A DNA stretch of 34,976 bases from an uncultured Bacilli bacterium (GTDB taxonomy: Bacteria > Bacillota_I > Bacilli_A > RF39 > UBA660), in the NCBI GenBank assembly GCA_947586655.1, contig CANPXR010000003.1, forward strand, positions 1 to 34,976, written 5' to 3'. A program made the position numbers and the translations under genes. Of the stretch, positions 8,061 to 15,124 are shown in pieces. The first letter of the stretch is position 1, and each line of letters starts with the position of its first letter. The notes beneath the pieces are model-generated. The model did not search any database. It was not told where the DNA came from and worked only from the letters and a program-made list of their open reading frames with translations.

Positions 8061-8175
8061 AAGCAATCCCAAACCACAGGATTGCTTGTACTACTTTTCC
8101 AATTACATACTTCATAATTGGTTTACTACCAATGAAAGTACTTTCTTTTACTACGTCAGTTAATACATAACTGAC
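8061..8175. other. Convergent gap with four to five stacked inverted repeats
   Basis: Between sigG and the Flp pilin gene. Seen: AAGCAATCC/GGATTGCTT (8061-8069/8079-8087), which on the minus strand is followed by TTTTTGGTTTT and can act as a terminator; CCAATTA/TAATTGG (8099-8105/8115-8121); ATTGGT/ACCAAT (8117-8122/8128-8133), which shares bases with the previous pair; the 12-base palindrome GAAAGTACTTTC (8134-8145); and GTCAGTTA/TAACTGAC (8155-8162/8168-8175). No coding sequence. The rest of the gap, to 8259, is plain AT-rich DNA. Confidence 0.7.
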
Positions 8176-8259
8176 AATTAAATAATACCATAATCGACAA
8201 ATTATTACAATACTTTACAACAAAAAATTTATATTTTTTATAACTAATGATAAATTATA

Positions 8260-8282
8260 AAAAGACCTAATATGGCCTTTTA
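8260..8282 (-). terminator. Terminator of the Flp pilin gene
   Basis: On the minus strand AAAAGGCC pairs with GGTCTTTT (one G-U pair) across a 6-base loop, with further T residues after it. The arm overlaps the pilin stop codon (8280-8282). On the plus strand one pair becomes A-C, so it is better for minus-strand transcripts. Confidence 0.65.
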
Positions 8283-8474
8283 TTTACATTTACCTTCGCC
8301 TGGGTTAGCTCCTTTAACATAAGTTTCTCCAACAAGCTCACAAGATGTCTTTGTAATCGAGTCTTTTAGATACCCTCCAAAAACCTTTATTAAGCTTACC
8401 GCAATAACCGTAACTAGCGCGATAATTAAAACGTATTCAACCAAGGCTTGCCCTTTATTTTGCATCTTTTTCAT
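8280..8474 (-). CDS. Flp-type IVb pilin
   Basis: A 64-residue prepilin: short basic leader MKKMQNKG, then QALVEYVLIIALVTVIAV. The Gly before the cleavage site and Glu-Tyr at +5/+6 are the Flp/Fap signature of type IVb pilins assembled by Tad systems. One membrane helix, then a short hydrophilic tail with two Cys residues that could form a disulfide. The ATG at 8474 is correctly spaced from AAGGGTG; the GTG at 8483 overlaps that site. No tad genes are in the window, so the assembly machine must be elsewhere. It is a single-gene unit with its own terminator. Confidence 0.85.
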   Translation of the reverse strand: MKKMQNKGQALVEYVLIIALVTVIAVSLIKVFGGYLKDSITKTSCELVGETYVKGANPGEGKCK

Positions 8475-8617
8475 ATGTTTCACACCCTTATTTTATACTA
8501 ATATTAGTTTAACATTTTATATCTTATTTTGTCAATGTAAAAACTCGGTATATATACAATTTAAAGATATAATTTGTATTATTAACTTATATATGATAAT
8601 ATTTAACTGGTGATAAT

Positions 8618-8890
8618 ATGTTAGTTTTTAGTAATATAAAAGTTAAAGAAGCTAAAACATTTAAAGAGCGACTTTTTGGATTAATGTTTAAAAAGAATAT
8701 TAACTACGGTCTTTTATTTAAGAACTGCAGATCCATACATACCTTTTTCATGAAAGAAAAAATAGAAATTATAGCAACCGATGCTAATGATAAAATAATT
8801 AAGAAATATAAAAGCGTACGGCCATGGAGAATAATAATAGCTCCTAAAAATACTAAAAATATATATGAGCTACCAGAAAATACGATATAA
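8618..8890 (+). CDS. DUF192-family protein, copy 1
   Basis: A 90-residue DUF192 protein: the family core ERLFGLMFKKNINYGLLFK, then CRSIHTFFMKEKIEIIATD, IIKKYKSVRPWRI and the terminal NIYELPENTI. DUF192 is a small beta-rich domain of unknown function; many members carry a signal peptide, which this one lacks, and it is shorter than most. The ATG at 8618 follows GGTGAT with normal spacing. The gene, its upstream DNA and its terminator are repeated exactly at 19227-19499. It has no clear operon partner. Confidence 0.85.
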   Translation: MLVFSNIKVKEAKTFKERLFGLMFKKNINYGLLFKNCRSIHTFFMKEKIEIIATDANDKIIKKYKSVRPWRIIIAPKNTKNIYELPENTI

Positions 8891-8906
8891 CCAATCGTAT
8901 TTTTTA
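8877..8906 (+). terminator. Terminator of DUF192 gene, copy 1
   Basis: AAAATACGAT (8877-8886) / ATCGTATTTT (8894-8903), a 10-bp perfect stem with a 7-base loop and a T-run to 8906. The DUF192 stop codon (8888-8890) lies in the loop. Repeated identically in the second copy. Confidence 0.85.
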
Positions 8907-8927
8907 AATATCACTTTGCTTAACGAA

Positions 8928-9092
8928 ATGAAACAAAAGAAATGTTGTTGCACAAAGTATATTTTGGGGCCAACTGGACCAACCTGTCGATTGTATAAAT
9001 CTTCTAATAAAATTATTCATAATTTCAAGCAACTTCCAATTAAGTCCACACAAAAACAAGTCATAGACCTGTTTTGTTTTTTTAGACTTTAA
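8928..9092 (+). pseudogene. Truncated collagen-like gene at left island border
   Basis: The frame starts as in the intact gene at 19537 (MKQKKCCCTKYIL), goes through GPTGPT with several base differences from that gene, then runs into unrelated codons (CRLYKSSNKII) and stops at 9092, giving 54 residues instead of 189. The conserved body with the CFCVDQ motif is missing. No ribosome binding site is visible. I read it as a remnant made by the recombination that brought in the island; a functional small peptide is possible but unsupported. Confidence 0.7.
9053..9082. terminator. Terminator at left end of island
   Basis: AAAACAAGTC (9053-9062) and GACCTGTTTT (9066-9075) form a 10-bp stem with a 3-base loop. 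One position is A-C on plus and G-U on minus. T-rich tails exist on both sides. It most likely ends the seven-gene minus-strand cluster. Confidence 0.7.
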
Positions 9093-9134
9093 ACAAAGTA
9101 AAATTTGCATAAAGTTAAAAGGATTGTTTTTATT

Positions 9135-10061
9135 TTAATAAACTTTAGTTATTTTTCCATTAGCAATAATTCTTCCGCCTTCTCTAATAGAAAACTCTGT
9201 CCCGACATCAAGAGCTATGGATTCTGCCAAAGTTACAGTAGCTGAAACATTTTCTCCTGGATTTACCATTTCTTTTCCTTTTGGTAAATTAATTGTTCCT
9301 GTTATGTCTGTTTTAAAATAAAATTCAGGACTGAAACCATCAAAAAATGGAGTGCTCCTACCACCATCTTCTGTGGAAACAACTAATAAATCTGCATCAA
9401 ATTTTTTAATAGCGGCAATAGAATTTGGTTTAGCAACTACTTGTCCTACTTGTACTTTGCCTTCTTCTACTCCCTTTAATAATAATCCAACATTATCTCC
9501 TATTTTTGCATAATTTGAATTTGATTTAAATGCTTCAACTGCAGCAACAGTAGTAGTAATTATTTCTTTATCTAATCCGATTACTTGGACTTCATCATTT
9601 ATTTTTATAGTACCTCTATCTATTGTACCAGTAACAACAGTTCCTCGTTCAGATACCGTTGACACACTTTCAATTCTTAATAAGAAAGCACCATTTTCAT
9701 CATAGTTTGTATTAGTATTTTTATCAACTGTTCCTGATGTATTTAAATTATTGTTCTCTGTTGAAGAATTTTCATCATTATTTGTATTATTGTTTGTATT
9801 ATTTTGATTATAAATTAAAACAATTCCGACAACAACTACTATTATAGCAATAGCAATTATTATTAATAATTTAACATTAAAGTTTTTCTTTGGTTGCTGT
9901 GGCTCAGTAGGTTGTTGATATGTATTCACAGTTGATGTTGATTGCATTGGTTGAGAATACATATTAGTTGTGGCTTGATTTTGTATTGGTTGTTGTTGAG
10001 ATTGTTGATTTATTGGTTGACCTGTCGTTGTGTCGAATTTATAATTGTTATTCTGATCCAT
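9135..10061 (-). CDS. Membrane-anchored protein with EF-Tu domains II and III, no GTPase domain
   Basis: 308 residues in three parts. Residues 1-64: Q/P/N/T-rich tail ending in lysines. Residues about 65-84: one membrane helix, with positive charge before it, implying N-in/C-out. Residues about 85-124: Asn-rich linker. Residues about 125-308: a clear match to elongation factor Tu domains II and III: FLLRIESVSTVSERGTVVTG, IDRGTIKINDEVQVIGL, NVGLLLKGV, VQVGQVVAKP, EDGGRSTPFFDGFSPEFYF, then TDITGTINLPKG and FSIREGGRIIANG. The G domain is entirely absent, so it cannot be a translation factor by itself. By topology the EF-Tu part faces outside. AGGAGG precedes the ATG at 10061. It is last in the island cluster, and its tail plus helix nearly duplicate those of the WG-like protein at 13371-15116. 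The role is unknown; surface binding, as for moonlighting EF-Tu, is a guess. Confidence 0.88.
   Translation of the reverse strand: MDQNNNYKFDTTTGQPINQQSQQQPIQNQATTNMYSQPMQSTSTVNTYQQPTEPQQPKKNFNVKLLIIIAIAIIVVVVGIVLIYNQNNTNNNTNNDENSSTENNNLNTSGTVDKNTNTNYDENGAFLLRIESVSTVSERGTVVTGTIDRGTIKINDEVQVIGLDKEIITTTVAAVEAFKSNSNYAKIGDNVGLLLKGVEEGKVQVGQVVAKPNSIAAIKKFDADLLVVSTEDGGRSTPFFDGFSPEFYFKTDITGTINLPKGKEMVNPGENVSATVTLAESIALDVGTEFSIREGGRIIANGKITKVY
9840..10026 (-). repeat. Dispersed repeat: Q-rich tail plus membrane helix, copy A
   Basis: Nearly identical DNA to 14892-15078 (offset 5,052), with only scattered substitutions through the Q-rich tail and more in the helix. Similarity ends on both sides where the two genes acquire different domains. 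Confidence 0.85.
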
Positions 10062-10085
10062 TTTTATTATCCTCCTATCTAGATT

Positions 10086-10742
10086 TTATTTGGAAGTTAA
10101 ATCAACACTTATAACTCTTATTCCCTTAGTTGATCTGATTAATTCATCAAGTGAATTAGATATATGATCTTCTAATTCAAGATTTGGCATAAATTCAGTA
10201 TTTTTTGTGTCTAAATATTCGATTATAATATCATTTAAATTTTCTTCTAAAATATCCTTTAAAGAATTATTAAATAAATCTTTTGCAGTAAATCCGCCGA
10301 ACAAATTATTTGTTGTATCTGTATTTAAAACATTTGCAGTTTCAAAGAATTTAACTGGATCTGCAATAGATAAATGTAATGAAATTTCATAATTATTATC
10401 TTTGTTTTTATAATTAATAGAACTTTCAACATTTACATGAAATTCTGAAAGTGACATTTTATAAAACTTATAATTAGAATTTGTAACAGTATAATCTTTT
10501 TCTAAATTAACATAGTCAACTATTTCTTCATTATCAACTGCTATTAAAACAAAAGGGCTACTATTACTTGCTTTTATTACTCCGTTATCTGAGGTAGTTT
10601 CACTAACTATATTCCAGCTGTTATCTTCTATATATGTAATTGAATTTGAACCTTTTGAAGTATTATTACTTTTACTATCACATCCACTAGTAAAACCTAA
10701 TATTAAAAAGCTACACATTAAACCTATTAAAATTTTTTTCAT
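10086..10742 (-). CDS. Lipoprotein of unknown function, island gene
   Basis: 218 residues beginning with a lipoprotein signal (MKKILIGLMCSFLILGFTSGC; lipobox Cys21), so it should be lipidated, cut by signal peptidase II and held on the outer face of the membrane. The mature part has a beta-rich first half and then a helix-rich half (about residues 130-215) with the pattern LSIADPVKFFE followed by DLFNNSLKDILEENLNDII. That layout recalls the SPFH/band-7 fold, including the matching IVDPLLFVK stretch in the island SPFH protein; this is weak and only by eye. GAGGTGAG precedes the ATG, and a good promoter lies at 10765-10793. It precedes the EF-Tu-like gene by 24 bases. Confidence 0.75.
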   Translation of the reverse strand: MKKILIGLMCSFLILGFTSGCDSKSNNTSKGSNSITYIEDNSWNIVSETTSDNGVIKASNSSPFVLIAVDNEEIVDYVNLEKDYTVTNSNYKFYKMSLSEFHVNVESSINYKNKDNNYEISLHLSIADPVKFFETANVLNTDTTNNLFGGFTAKDLFNNSLKDILEENLNDIIIEYLDTKNTEFMPNLELEDHISNSLDELIRSTKGIRVISVDLTSK

Positions 10743-10764
10743 AAACTCACCTCACTTATCTTTA

Positions 10765-10793
10765 AATATATTTCATTAACTATTTTTTTACAA
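10765..10793 (-). promoter_or_regulatory. Sigma-A promoter for the lipoprotein/EF-Tu-like pair
   Basis: On the minus strand TTGTAA (10788-10793), a 17-bp spacer and TATATT (10765-10770), followed by the GAGGTGAG ribosome binding site. It would let the last two island genes be expressed apart from the long upstream transcript. Confidence 0.55.
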
Positions 10794-10850
10794 TATTTAT
10801 AATCTTACTTTGACCTTATTATTAATGATTCTTATAACCGCATATTAATT

Positions 10851-13313
10851 TTATTGTACTTTTGCATTATCAATAATACTTTGTGGTATTTCCACATCAC
10901 CAGCATTATCATAATTAGAATACTTGATTGTTGTTGTAAATTTTTCAAATCCTTTAATCATATTTGTAAAATCATATTCGAGTCTAGTTATATATCCATT
11001 ATCTGTATATACTTCAACATAAATATCGCCACTTATAGCAGATGTGTTTGTATTACCTGAAGACATTAGACCTTTAACATCATTTTTAGTCATTTTTACT
11101 TTATATTGATTATCTGCTATTTTAGTAACATTTTTCATACTAATTAATTTATCTAAAATAACACCTAAATCTACAATTTGTGATGCAGATTTTTCTTTCC
11201 ACCAAACATCACCACCATAAGGTTGTGTCATATAACTATAACCTGTATTAAAATCGTGATATATTTTATTGTTTACAGATACAAATCCCATTGAAGTAGT
11301 TGTAATATCTAGATATTCTTTTTGGTGTAATTCGTCCATAACTCCGGTTGATACAGTATTAGTTTCAACACCAGCAATAGTAAGATCCATTTCTATTTCT
11401 ATATTATAATTATTAAATGTCGTTACAAATTCTGAATTTTCAGCAAAATCACTACCTTTTACTTTAATTGTGTATGAATTTGAATTTGTAATATCAGCAT
11501 TATAAACAGCAACATAAAATTTATCATATCTAACATAATATGTTAAATCTTCTTCAATTTTATCCATACTTGATGATAATTCAGTATAAACACCATCTTT
11601 ATAACCATAAAATTTCAAACCGACATAATCTTTGTTTCCACTAATAACTTCTATGGTATTATCACCTGATACTTCATAATAATCTACTGCACCAGCATTT
11701 ATTGTTTGATTTAAAATTTTTGATGTATTAATTGTATCTTTTAAATTAACATTTTTATCAGTATATAATGATTTATTATCATATTTTTTTGCTAAAGTAT
11801 TATAAGTAATTGTTTCACTTACTTTAACTAAATCTTCTCGTGATGTATTATTTTTTATGTAATCAGTTGGATTACTTTCATTAAGTGCTGATGTTAAAAT
11901 AGAAACCCAATCATTAACTACTTTTGTATATGTATAATAATAAGGAAATTGTCCATATCCATCTGCCAAATCAGACAATTTACCACTTAACTCTTGGGTA
12001 TATCTACCAGCCCATCCATTTAAAAAATTATTTGTTGAAGTAACTTCACTAACTAAAACACTAGCTAAATTTGCAGTTGCCTCTGTATAATATCCATTAG
12101 GACATCTATGTTGTTCAGTTCCCTCACAATATAAATATTGAAAATGATGGAATAATTCATGATTTGCAACTGTCTTTATATTTTCTGTTGATTGTTGAAT
12201 TGTTCCTTTATCTATTACAATATATGGATAAGAAACTATTCCACTTTCACCCATAAATAAATCATCAATGCCTAAAAGAATAATTGTCTCAATTAAAACA
12301 CCTGTATCAATAGGATTATAATATGTAGCTAGAGTTCCATTACTGCCTGTATCATAAATATAAACATTCATAGCTGTATCAATTTTAGCAGCATTTATTC
12401 CATTTACTTTAAGCGATTCGCGAGCATTAAAATAATTTTTATTTATTAATTCATCATAATATGGTTTATACAAATATTCTGTATTAAATATTTTTTCATA
12501 ATCACCAATCGAGTTTTCTAACTCATTAGCAATATCTTGTACCTGTTCTAAAGTAACTTTATCCGTTCCATAATCAGTATACCAAATTATAAATCTCTCA
12601 TTTTTAGATAAGTATGCTTTATTCAATTTATGACTTGCAATTTTATCTTTATTATTAGTATCGTTTAATGGAACTACTCTAACATTATTATTAATATTTG
12701 CTTGAGAGTCTATACTAACTTCGTTTCCAACTCTAACATCTTGTAGTGTTGCTTTTTCAATTAGTTTTTTTATTGATTCTTCTGACAATTCAGATCTATG
12801 ATTTTCCAATAATTCAATAATTTCTGAAATATTACCAGTTGTATAAATAATTTCATCTGTTTTATATTTATTATCTAAACTATCATAATCATAATCATAA
12901 TTAACTAGTTCTGTAAAATATTTATTGACATCTATTTTTCCACTTTCATAATCAGTTTTTAATTTTTTTAATGTACTTTCAGTAATTTCTTCTTCCTTTA
13001 TATTTGGAATTTGTTCATTATTTGATTTATTATTATCTTTTTTATTAAAGATAAAGAATAAACTTACTCCAACAATAACAACAACTAAAACGCCAAGAAT
13101 TATTAATAAATCTCTTTTACTTTTATTTGGTTTTTTAGAACTATTGTTGTTATTTTGAACGGAATTATTAAAACTATTTACTGGTATTGTATTTACAACT
13201 GGTTTTACTGATTGTTGTTCTATCATTTTTCTTAGTTCTTTTATATTAGTTCCACAATTAGGACAAAAATCTACATTATCGTCCACTTGGTTTCTACAGT
13301 TTGGACAATACAA
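10851..13313 (-). CDS. Zinc-ribbon, membrane-anchored HExxH metalloprotease-like protein
   Basis: 820 residues. N-terminal zinc ribbon (Cys3, Cys6, Cys17, Cys20), a Q/N-rich stretch, KKPNKSKRD, one membrane helix (about 68-90), then a large domain expected outside. The catalytic signature is VANHELFHHFQYLY: His385, Glu386, His389, with Glu411 in YYTEATANLAS as likely third zinc ligand (gluzincin pattern). The domain before it (about 220-380) and an all-beta region after about 540 have no obvious family. Substrate unknown; a surface or secreted protein target fits. The start is TTG at 13313, 7 bases after GGAGGAGATATT. A terminator-like hairpin separates it from the upstream gene, which may lower its expression. 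It could be inactive; only the motif argues for catalysis. Confidence 0.8.
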   Translation of the reverse strand: MYCPNCRNQVDDNVDFCPNCGTNIKELRKMIEQQSVKPVVNTIPVNSFNNSVQNNNNSSKKPNKSKRDLLIILGVLVVVIVGVSLFFIFNKKDNNKSNNEQIPNIKEEEITESTLKKLKTDYESGKIDVNKYFTELVNYDYDYDSLDNKYKTDEIIYTTGNISEIIELLENHRSELSEESIKKLIEKATLQDVRVGNEVSIDSQANINNNVRVVPLNDTNNKDKIASHKLNKAYLSKNERFIIWYTDYGTDKVTLEQVQDIANELENSIGDYEKIFNTEYLYKPYYDELINKNYFNARESLKVNGINAAKIDTAMNVYIYDTGSNGTLATYYNPIDTGVLIETIILLGIDDLFMGESGIVSYPYIVIDKGTIQQSTENIKTVANHELFHHFQYLYCEGTEQHRCPNGYYTEATANLASVLVSEVTSTNNFLNGWAGRYTQELSGKLSDLADGYGQFPYYYTYTKVVNDWVSILTSALNESNPTDYIKNNTSREDLVKVSETITYNTLAKKYDNKSLYTDKNVNLKDTINTSKILNQTINAGAVDYYEVSGDNTIEVISGNKDYVGLKFYGYKDGVYTELSSSMDKIEEDLTYYVRYDKFYVAVYNADITNSNSYTIKVKGSDFAENSEFVTTFNNYNIEIEMDLTIAGVETNTVSTGVMDELHQKEYLDITTTSMGFVSVNNKIYHDFNTGYSYMTQPYGGDVWWKEKSASQIVDLGVILDKLISMKNVTKIADNQYKVKMTKNDVKGLMSSGNTNTSAISGDIYVEVYTDNGYITRLEYDFTNMIKGFEKFTTTIKYSNYDNAGDVEIPQSIIDNAKVQ

Positions 13314-13330
13314 AATATCTCCTCCTTCTA

Positions 13331-13363
13331 AAAAAGTAACTAATGGTTATATAGTTACTTTTT
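13331..13363 (-). terminator. Terminator or attenuator inside the island cluster
   Basis: AAAAAGTAACTA (13331-13342) and TAGTTACTTTTT (13352-13363) form a perfect 12-bp stem with a 9-base loop. On the minus strand it ends in a run of six T and is followed at once by the ribosome binding site of the metalloprotease gene, leaving little room for another promoter. Partial read-through is the likely way the downstream gene is expressed. Confidence 0.75.
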
Positions 13364-13370
13364 TGATTTA

Positions 13371-15116
13371 TTATCCTTCATAAAATAACTTGCCAGTAGT
13401 ATAAGAATAATATTGTGTTTTTGAATTCACTGATGTAGTAAAATAATTTGGATATGTATTTGGTTTTGAATCAACAGTAACAATATCTTTTTCTTTTTTC
13501 AAATCGCGAATTGTATATTTTCCATCATTTTCTATGATAGCATAAATAACATTATTAGATAATTGTGTTTGTATATTTTGACCGGTAACAAGTTTTTTGC
13601 CATTGATTTTAAATATTGTTGTAGTTCCATCTTCATTTGTTCCATAATATAAATCTTCAGTTCCATTAACATTATAAATTTTTTCAGCACTGCTATTATT
13701 ACTATAATAATCTGATACTTTTTCACCTTTTAAGTTAATTACATAAAAGTTTTTAGCATCTTCGCTAACTGACGCATACCCATTTTCATCAAATTCATAC
13801 GCTCTTTCATAAGATTTATCATTAATTCTTGTACCGTCATAGTTCAAATATATTTTATTACCTTTACCATATCCACTACAATGATCTAGAAGATATACCC
13901 CGTGTCTTGCATAGCCACCTTGTATGTTATCACAATTTAACTTTTCTTTTAAAGCTCCATTAACATAAAGTTCAGCACCATTTAATATTCCATCAGCTTG
14001 TTTTACATAATTATTATAATCTTTATAAATTATATATGAATTGGCTTTAGTCTTTTCATTTCCATTTTCATCTAATAAATATGTATCTCCTGATTGATAT
14101 ACAACAGTACTTCCATTAAACTTCATAGATCCATATTCACTTTCTTTGGAATAAGCAACTTTGCCATTTCTTACTACTTTAGATCCTTCTTTATCATAAG
14201 AAGATTCACAAGTGTTCAAAATAAATTCATCTGGATTTTCATCATTTATATCTGATATACAGAAAATTCTTGAATCTGGGATAGTTAAAAGAAGTTTTCC
14301 TTTTGAAATATCAATTATATAATTTATATTATTATAAAATATAGAAACATAATTTTTTTTACTATTTCCCTTTGGACTACTAATATCAGAATCATCTTTT
14401 GAAACGGCAAATGATGTTATTTCCTTTCCGTTATAATCGATTACTTTATATTCAGTATCTGATTCTATTAAGGCATAAGTATATTCACCAATATATGATC
14501 TTATATCTTCATCTTTTTCTAATTGTCTTATAAATTTTCCAGAACTATCATATAAATACTTATTATATTCTTTATCTGTCATTTCATATACTGCATATTG
14601 TTGTGAAATATAGTCATACTTACCAAATTCAATTATCATTTTACCAGATGAAGAAATAAGCCCATACTCATTATTTTTGTTTTCAACATTTGCTGTACCA
14701 TTAATGAATTCTGAATTTACACTTGTATAATCGAATCCTGTAAGTTGTTTCCCATCAATATCAAACATCGCATATAAATTTTCACTATTTCTTACCCAAA
14801 AAGAAGTAGAATCAGTAAGTGATTTTGACACATTATCTTTTTCATTATTACCAAATAATTTAGGAATAAAAATAATTCCAACGATAACTATTATTATAGC
14901 GATAACAATTATTATCAATAATTTTGGATTTATTTTTTTCTTTGGTTGCTGTGACTCAGTAGGTTGTTGATATGTATTCACAGTTGATGTTGGTTGCATT
15001 GGTTGAGAATACATATTAGTTGTAGTTTGATTTTGTACTGGTTGCTGTTGTGGTTGTTGATTTATTGGTTGACCTGTCATTGGATCATACTGCACATTAT
15101 TAAAATTATTATTCAT
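13371..15116 (-). CDS. Membrane-anchored WG-repeat-like surface protein, island gene
   Basis: 581 residues: a Q/P-rich N-terminal tail (about 1-68) with TGQPINQQPQQQPVQNQ, KKKINPK, one membrane helix (about 69-88), then a long beta-repeat domain of short units such as NEYGLISSSGKMIIEF, with aromatic-Gly turns like WG repeats (KWGYID type). Topology by charge is N-in/C-out. WG-repeat proteins are common surface or ligand-binding scaffolds in gut Firmicutes; no enzyme motif is seen. AGGAG precedes the ATG at 15116. It follows the zinc-ribbon multi-TM gene by 8 bases and ends at a strong hairpin. A native WG-like protein lies at 20941-22773, but the N-terminal tails differ. Confidence 0.8.
   Translation of the reverse strand: MNNNFNNVQYDPMTGQPINQQPQQQPVQNQTTTNMYSQPMQPTSTVNTYQQPTESQQPKKKINPKLLIIIVIAIIIVIVGIIFIPKLFGNNEKDNVSKSLTDSTSFWVRNSENLYAMFDIDGKQLTGFDYTSVNSEFINGTANVENKNNEYGLISSSGKMIIEFGKYDYISQQYAVYEMTDKEYNKYLYDSSGKFIRQLEKDEDIRSYIGEYTYALIESDTEYKVIDYNGKEITSFAVSKDDSDISSPKGNSKKNYVSIFYNNINYIIDISKGKLLLTIPDSRIFCISDINDENPDEFILNTCESSYDKEGSKVVRNGKVAYSKESEYGSMKFNGSTVVYQSGDTYLLDENGNEKTKANSYIIYKDYNNYVKQADGILNGAELYVNGALKEKLNCDNIQGGYARHGVYLLDHCSGYGKGNKIYLNYDGTRINDKSYERAYEFDENGYASVSEDAKNFYVINLKGEKVSDYYSNNSSAEKIYNVNGTEDLYYGTNEDGTTTIFKINGKKLVTGQNIQTQLSNNVIYAIIENDGKYTIRDLKKEKDIVTVDSKPNTYPNYFTTSVNSKTQYYSYTTGKLFYEG
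14892..15078 (-). repeat. Dispersed repeat: Q-rich tail plus membrane helix, copy B
   Basis: Partner of 9840-10026. It encodes the N-terminal tail and helix of the WG-like protein. The near identity at the DNA level, including silent positions, points to a recent copy within the island. Confidence 0.85.
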
Positions 15117-15124
15117 TTTGACTC

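Larger units (their letters stand above)
8535..8967 (+). repeat. Direct repeat copy 1 (433 bp, left border of island)
   Basis: Matches 19144-19576 with no difference that I could find, at an offset of 10,609. It contains the leader, the DUF192 gene, its terminator and the first codons of a collagen-like gene. Outside it the sequences diverge at once on the left (8534 A, 19143 C). On the right a short degenerate similarity continues through the GPTGPT codons to about 8988. Confidence 0.97.

Noticed and set aside
8061-8175. A known riboswitch class or tRNA
   Set aside because: No tRNA arms or recognisable riboswitch core; on plus strand no gene follows for it to control except the distant DUF192 gene.
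8904-9110. Minus-strand 68-codon gene at the left island end
   Set aside because: It is antisense to the truncated collagen-like frame, crosses the terminator stem and has no recognisable domain.
9135-10061. A second tuf gene or tuf pseudogene
   Set aside because: The frame is open from a good start through a designed-looking tail and helix; only domains II-III are present and no decayed G domain is found upstream.
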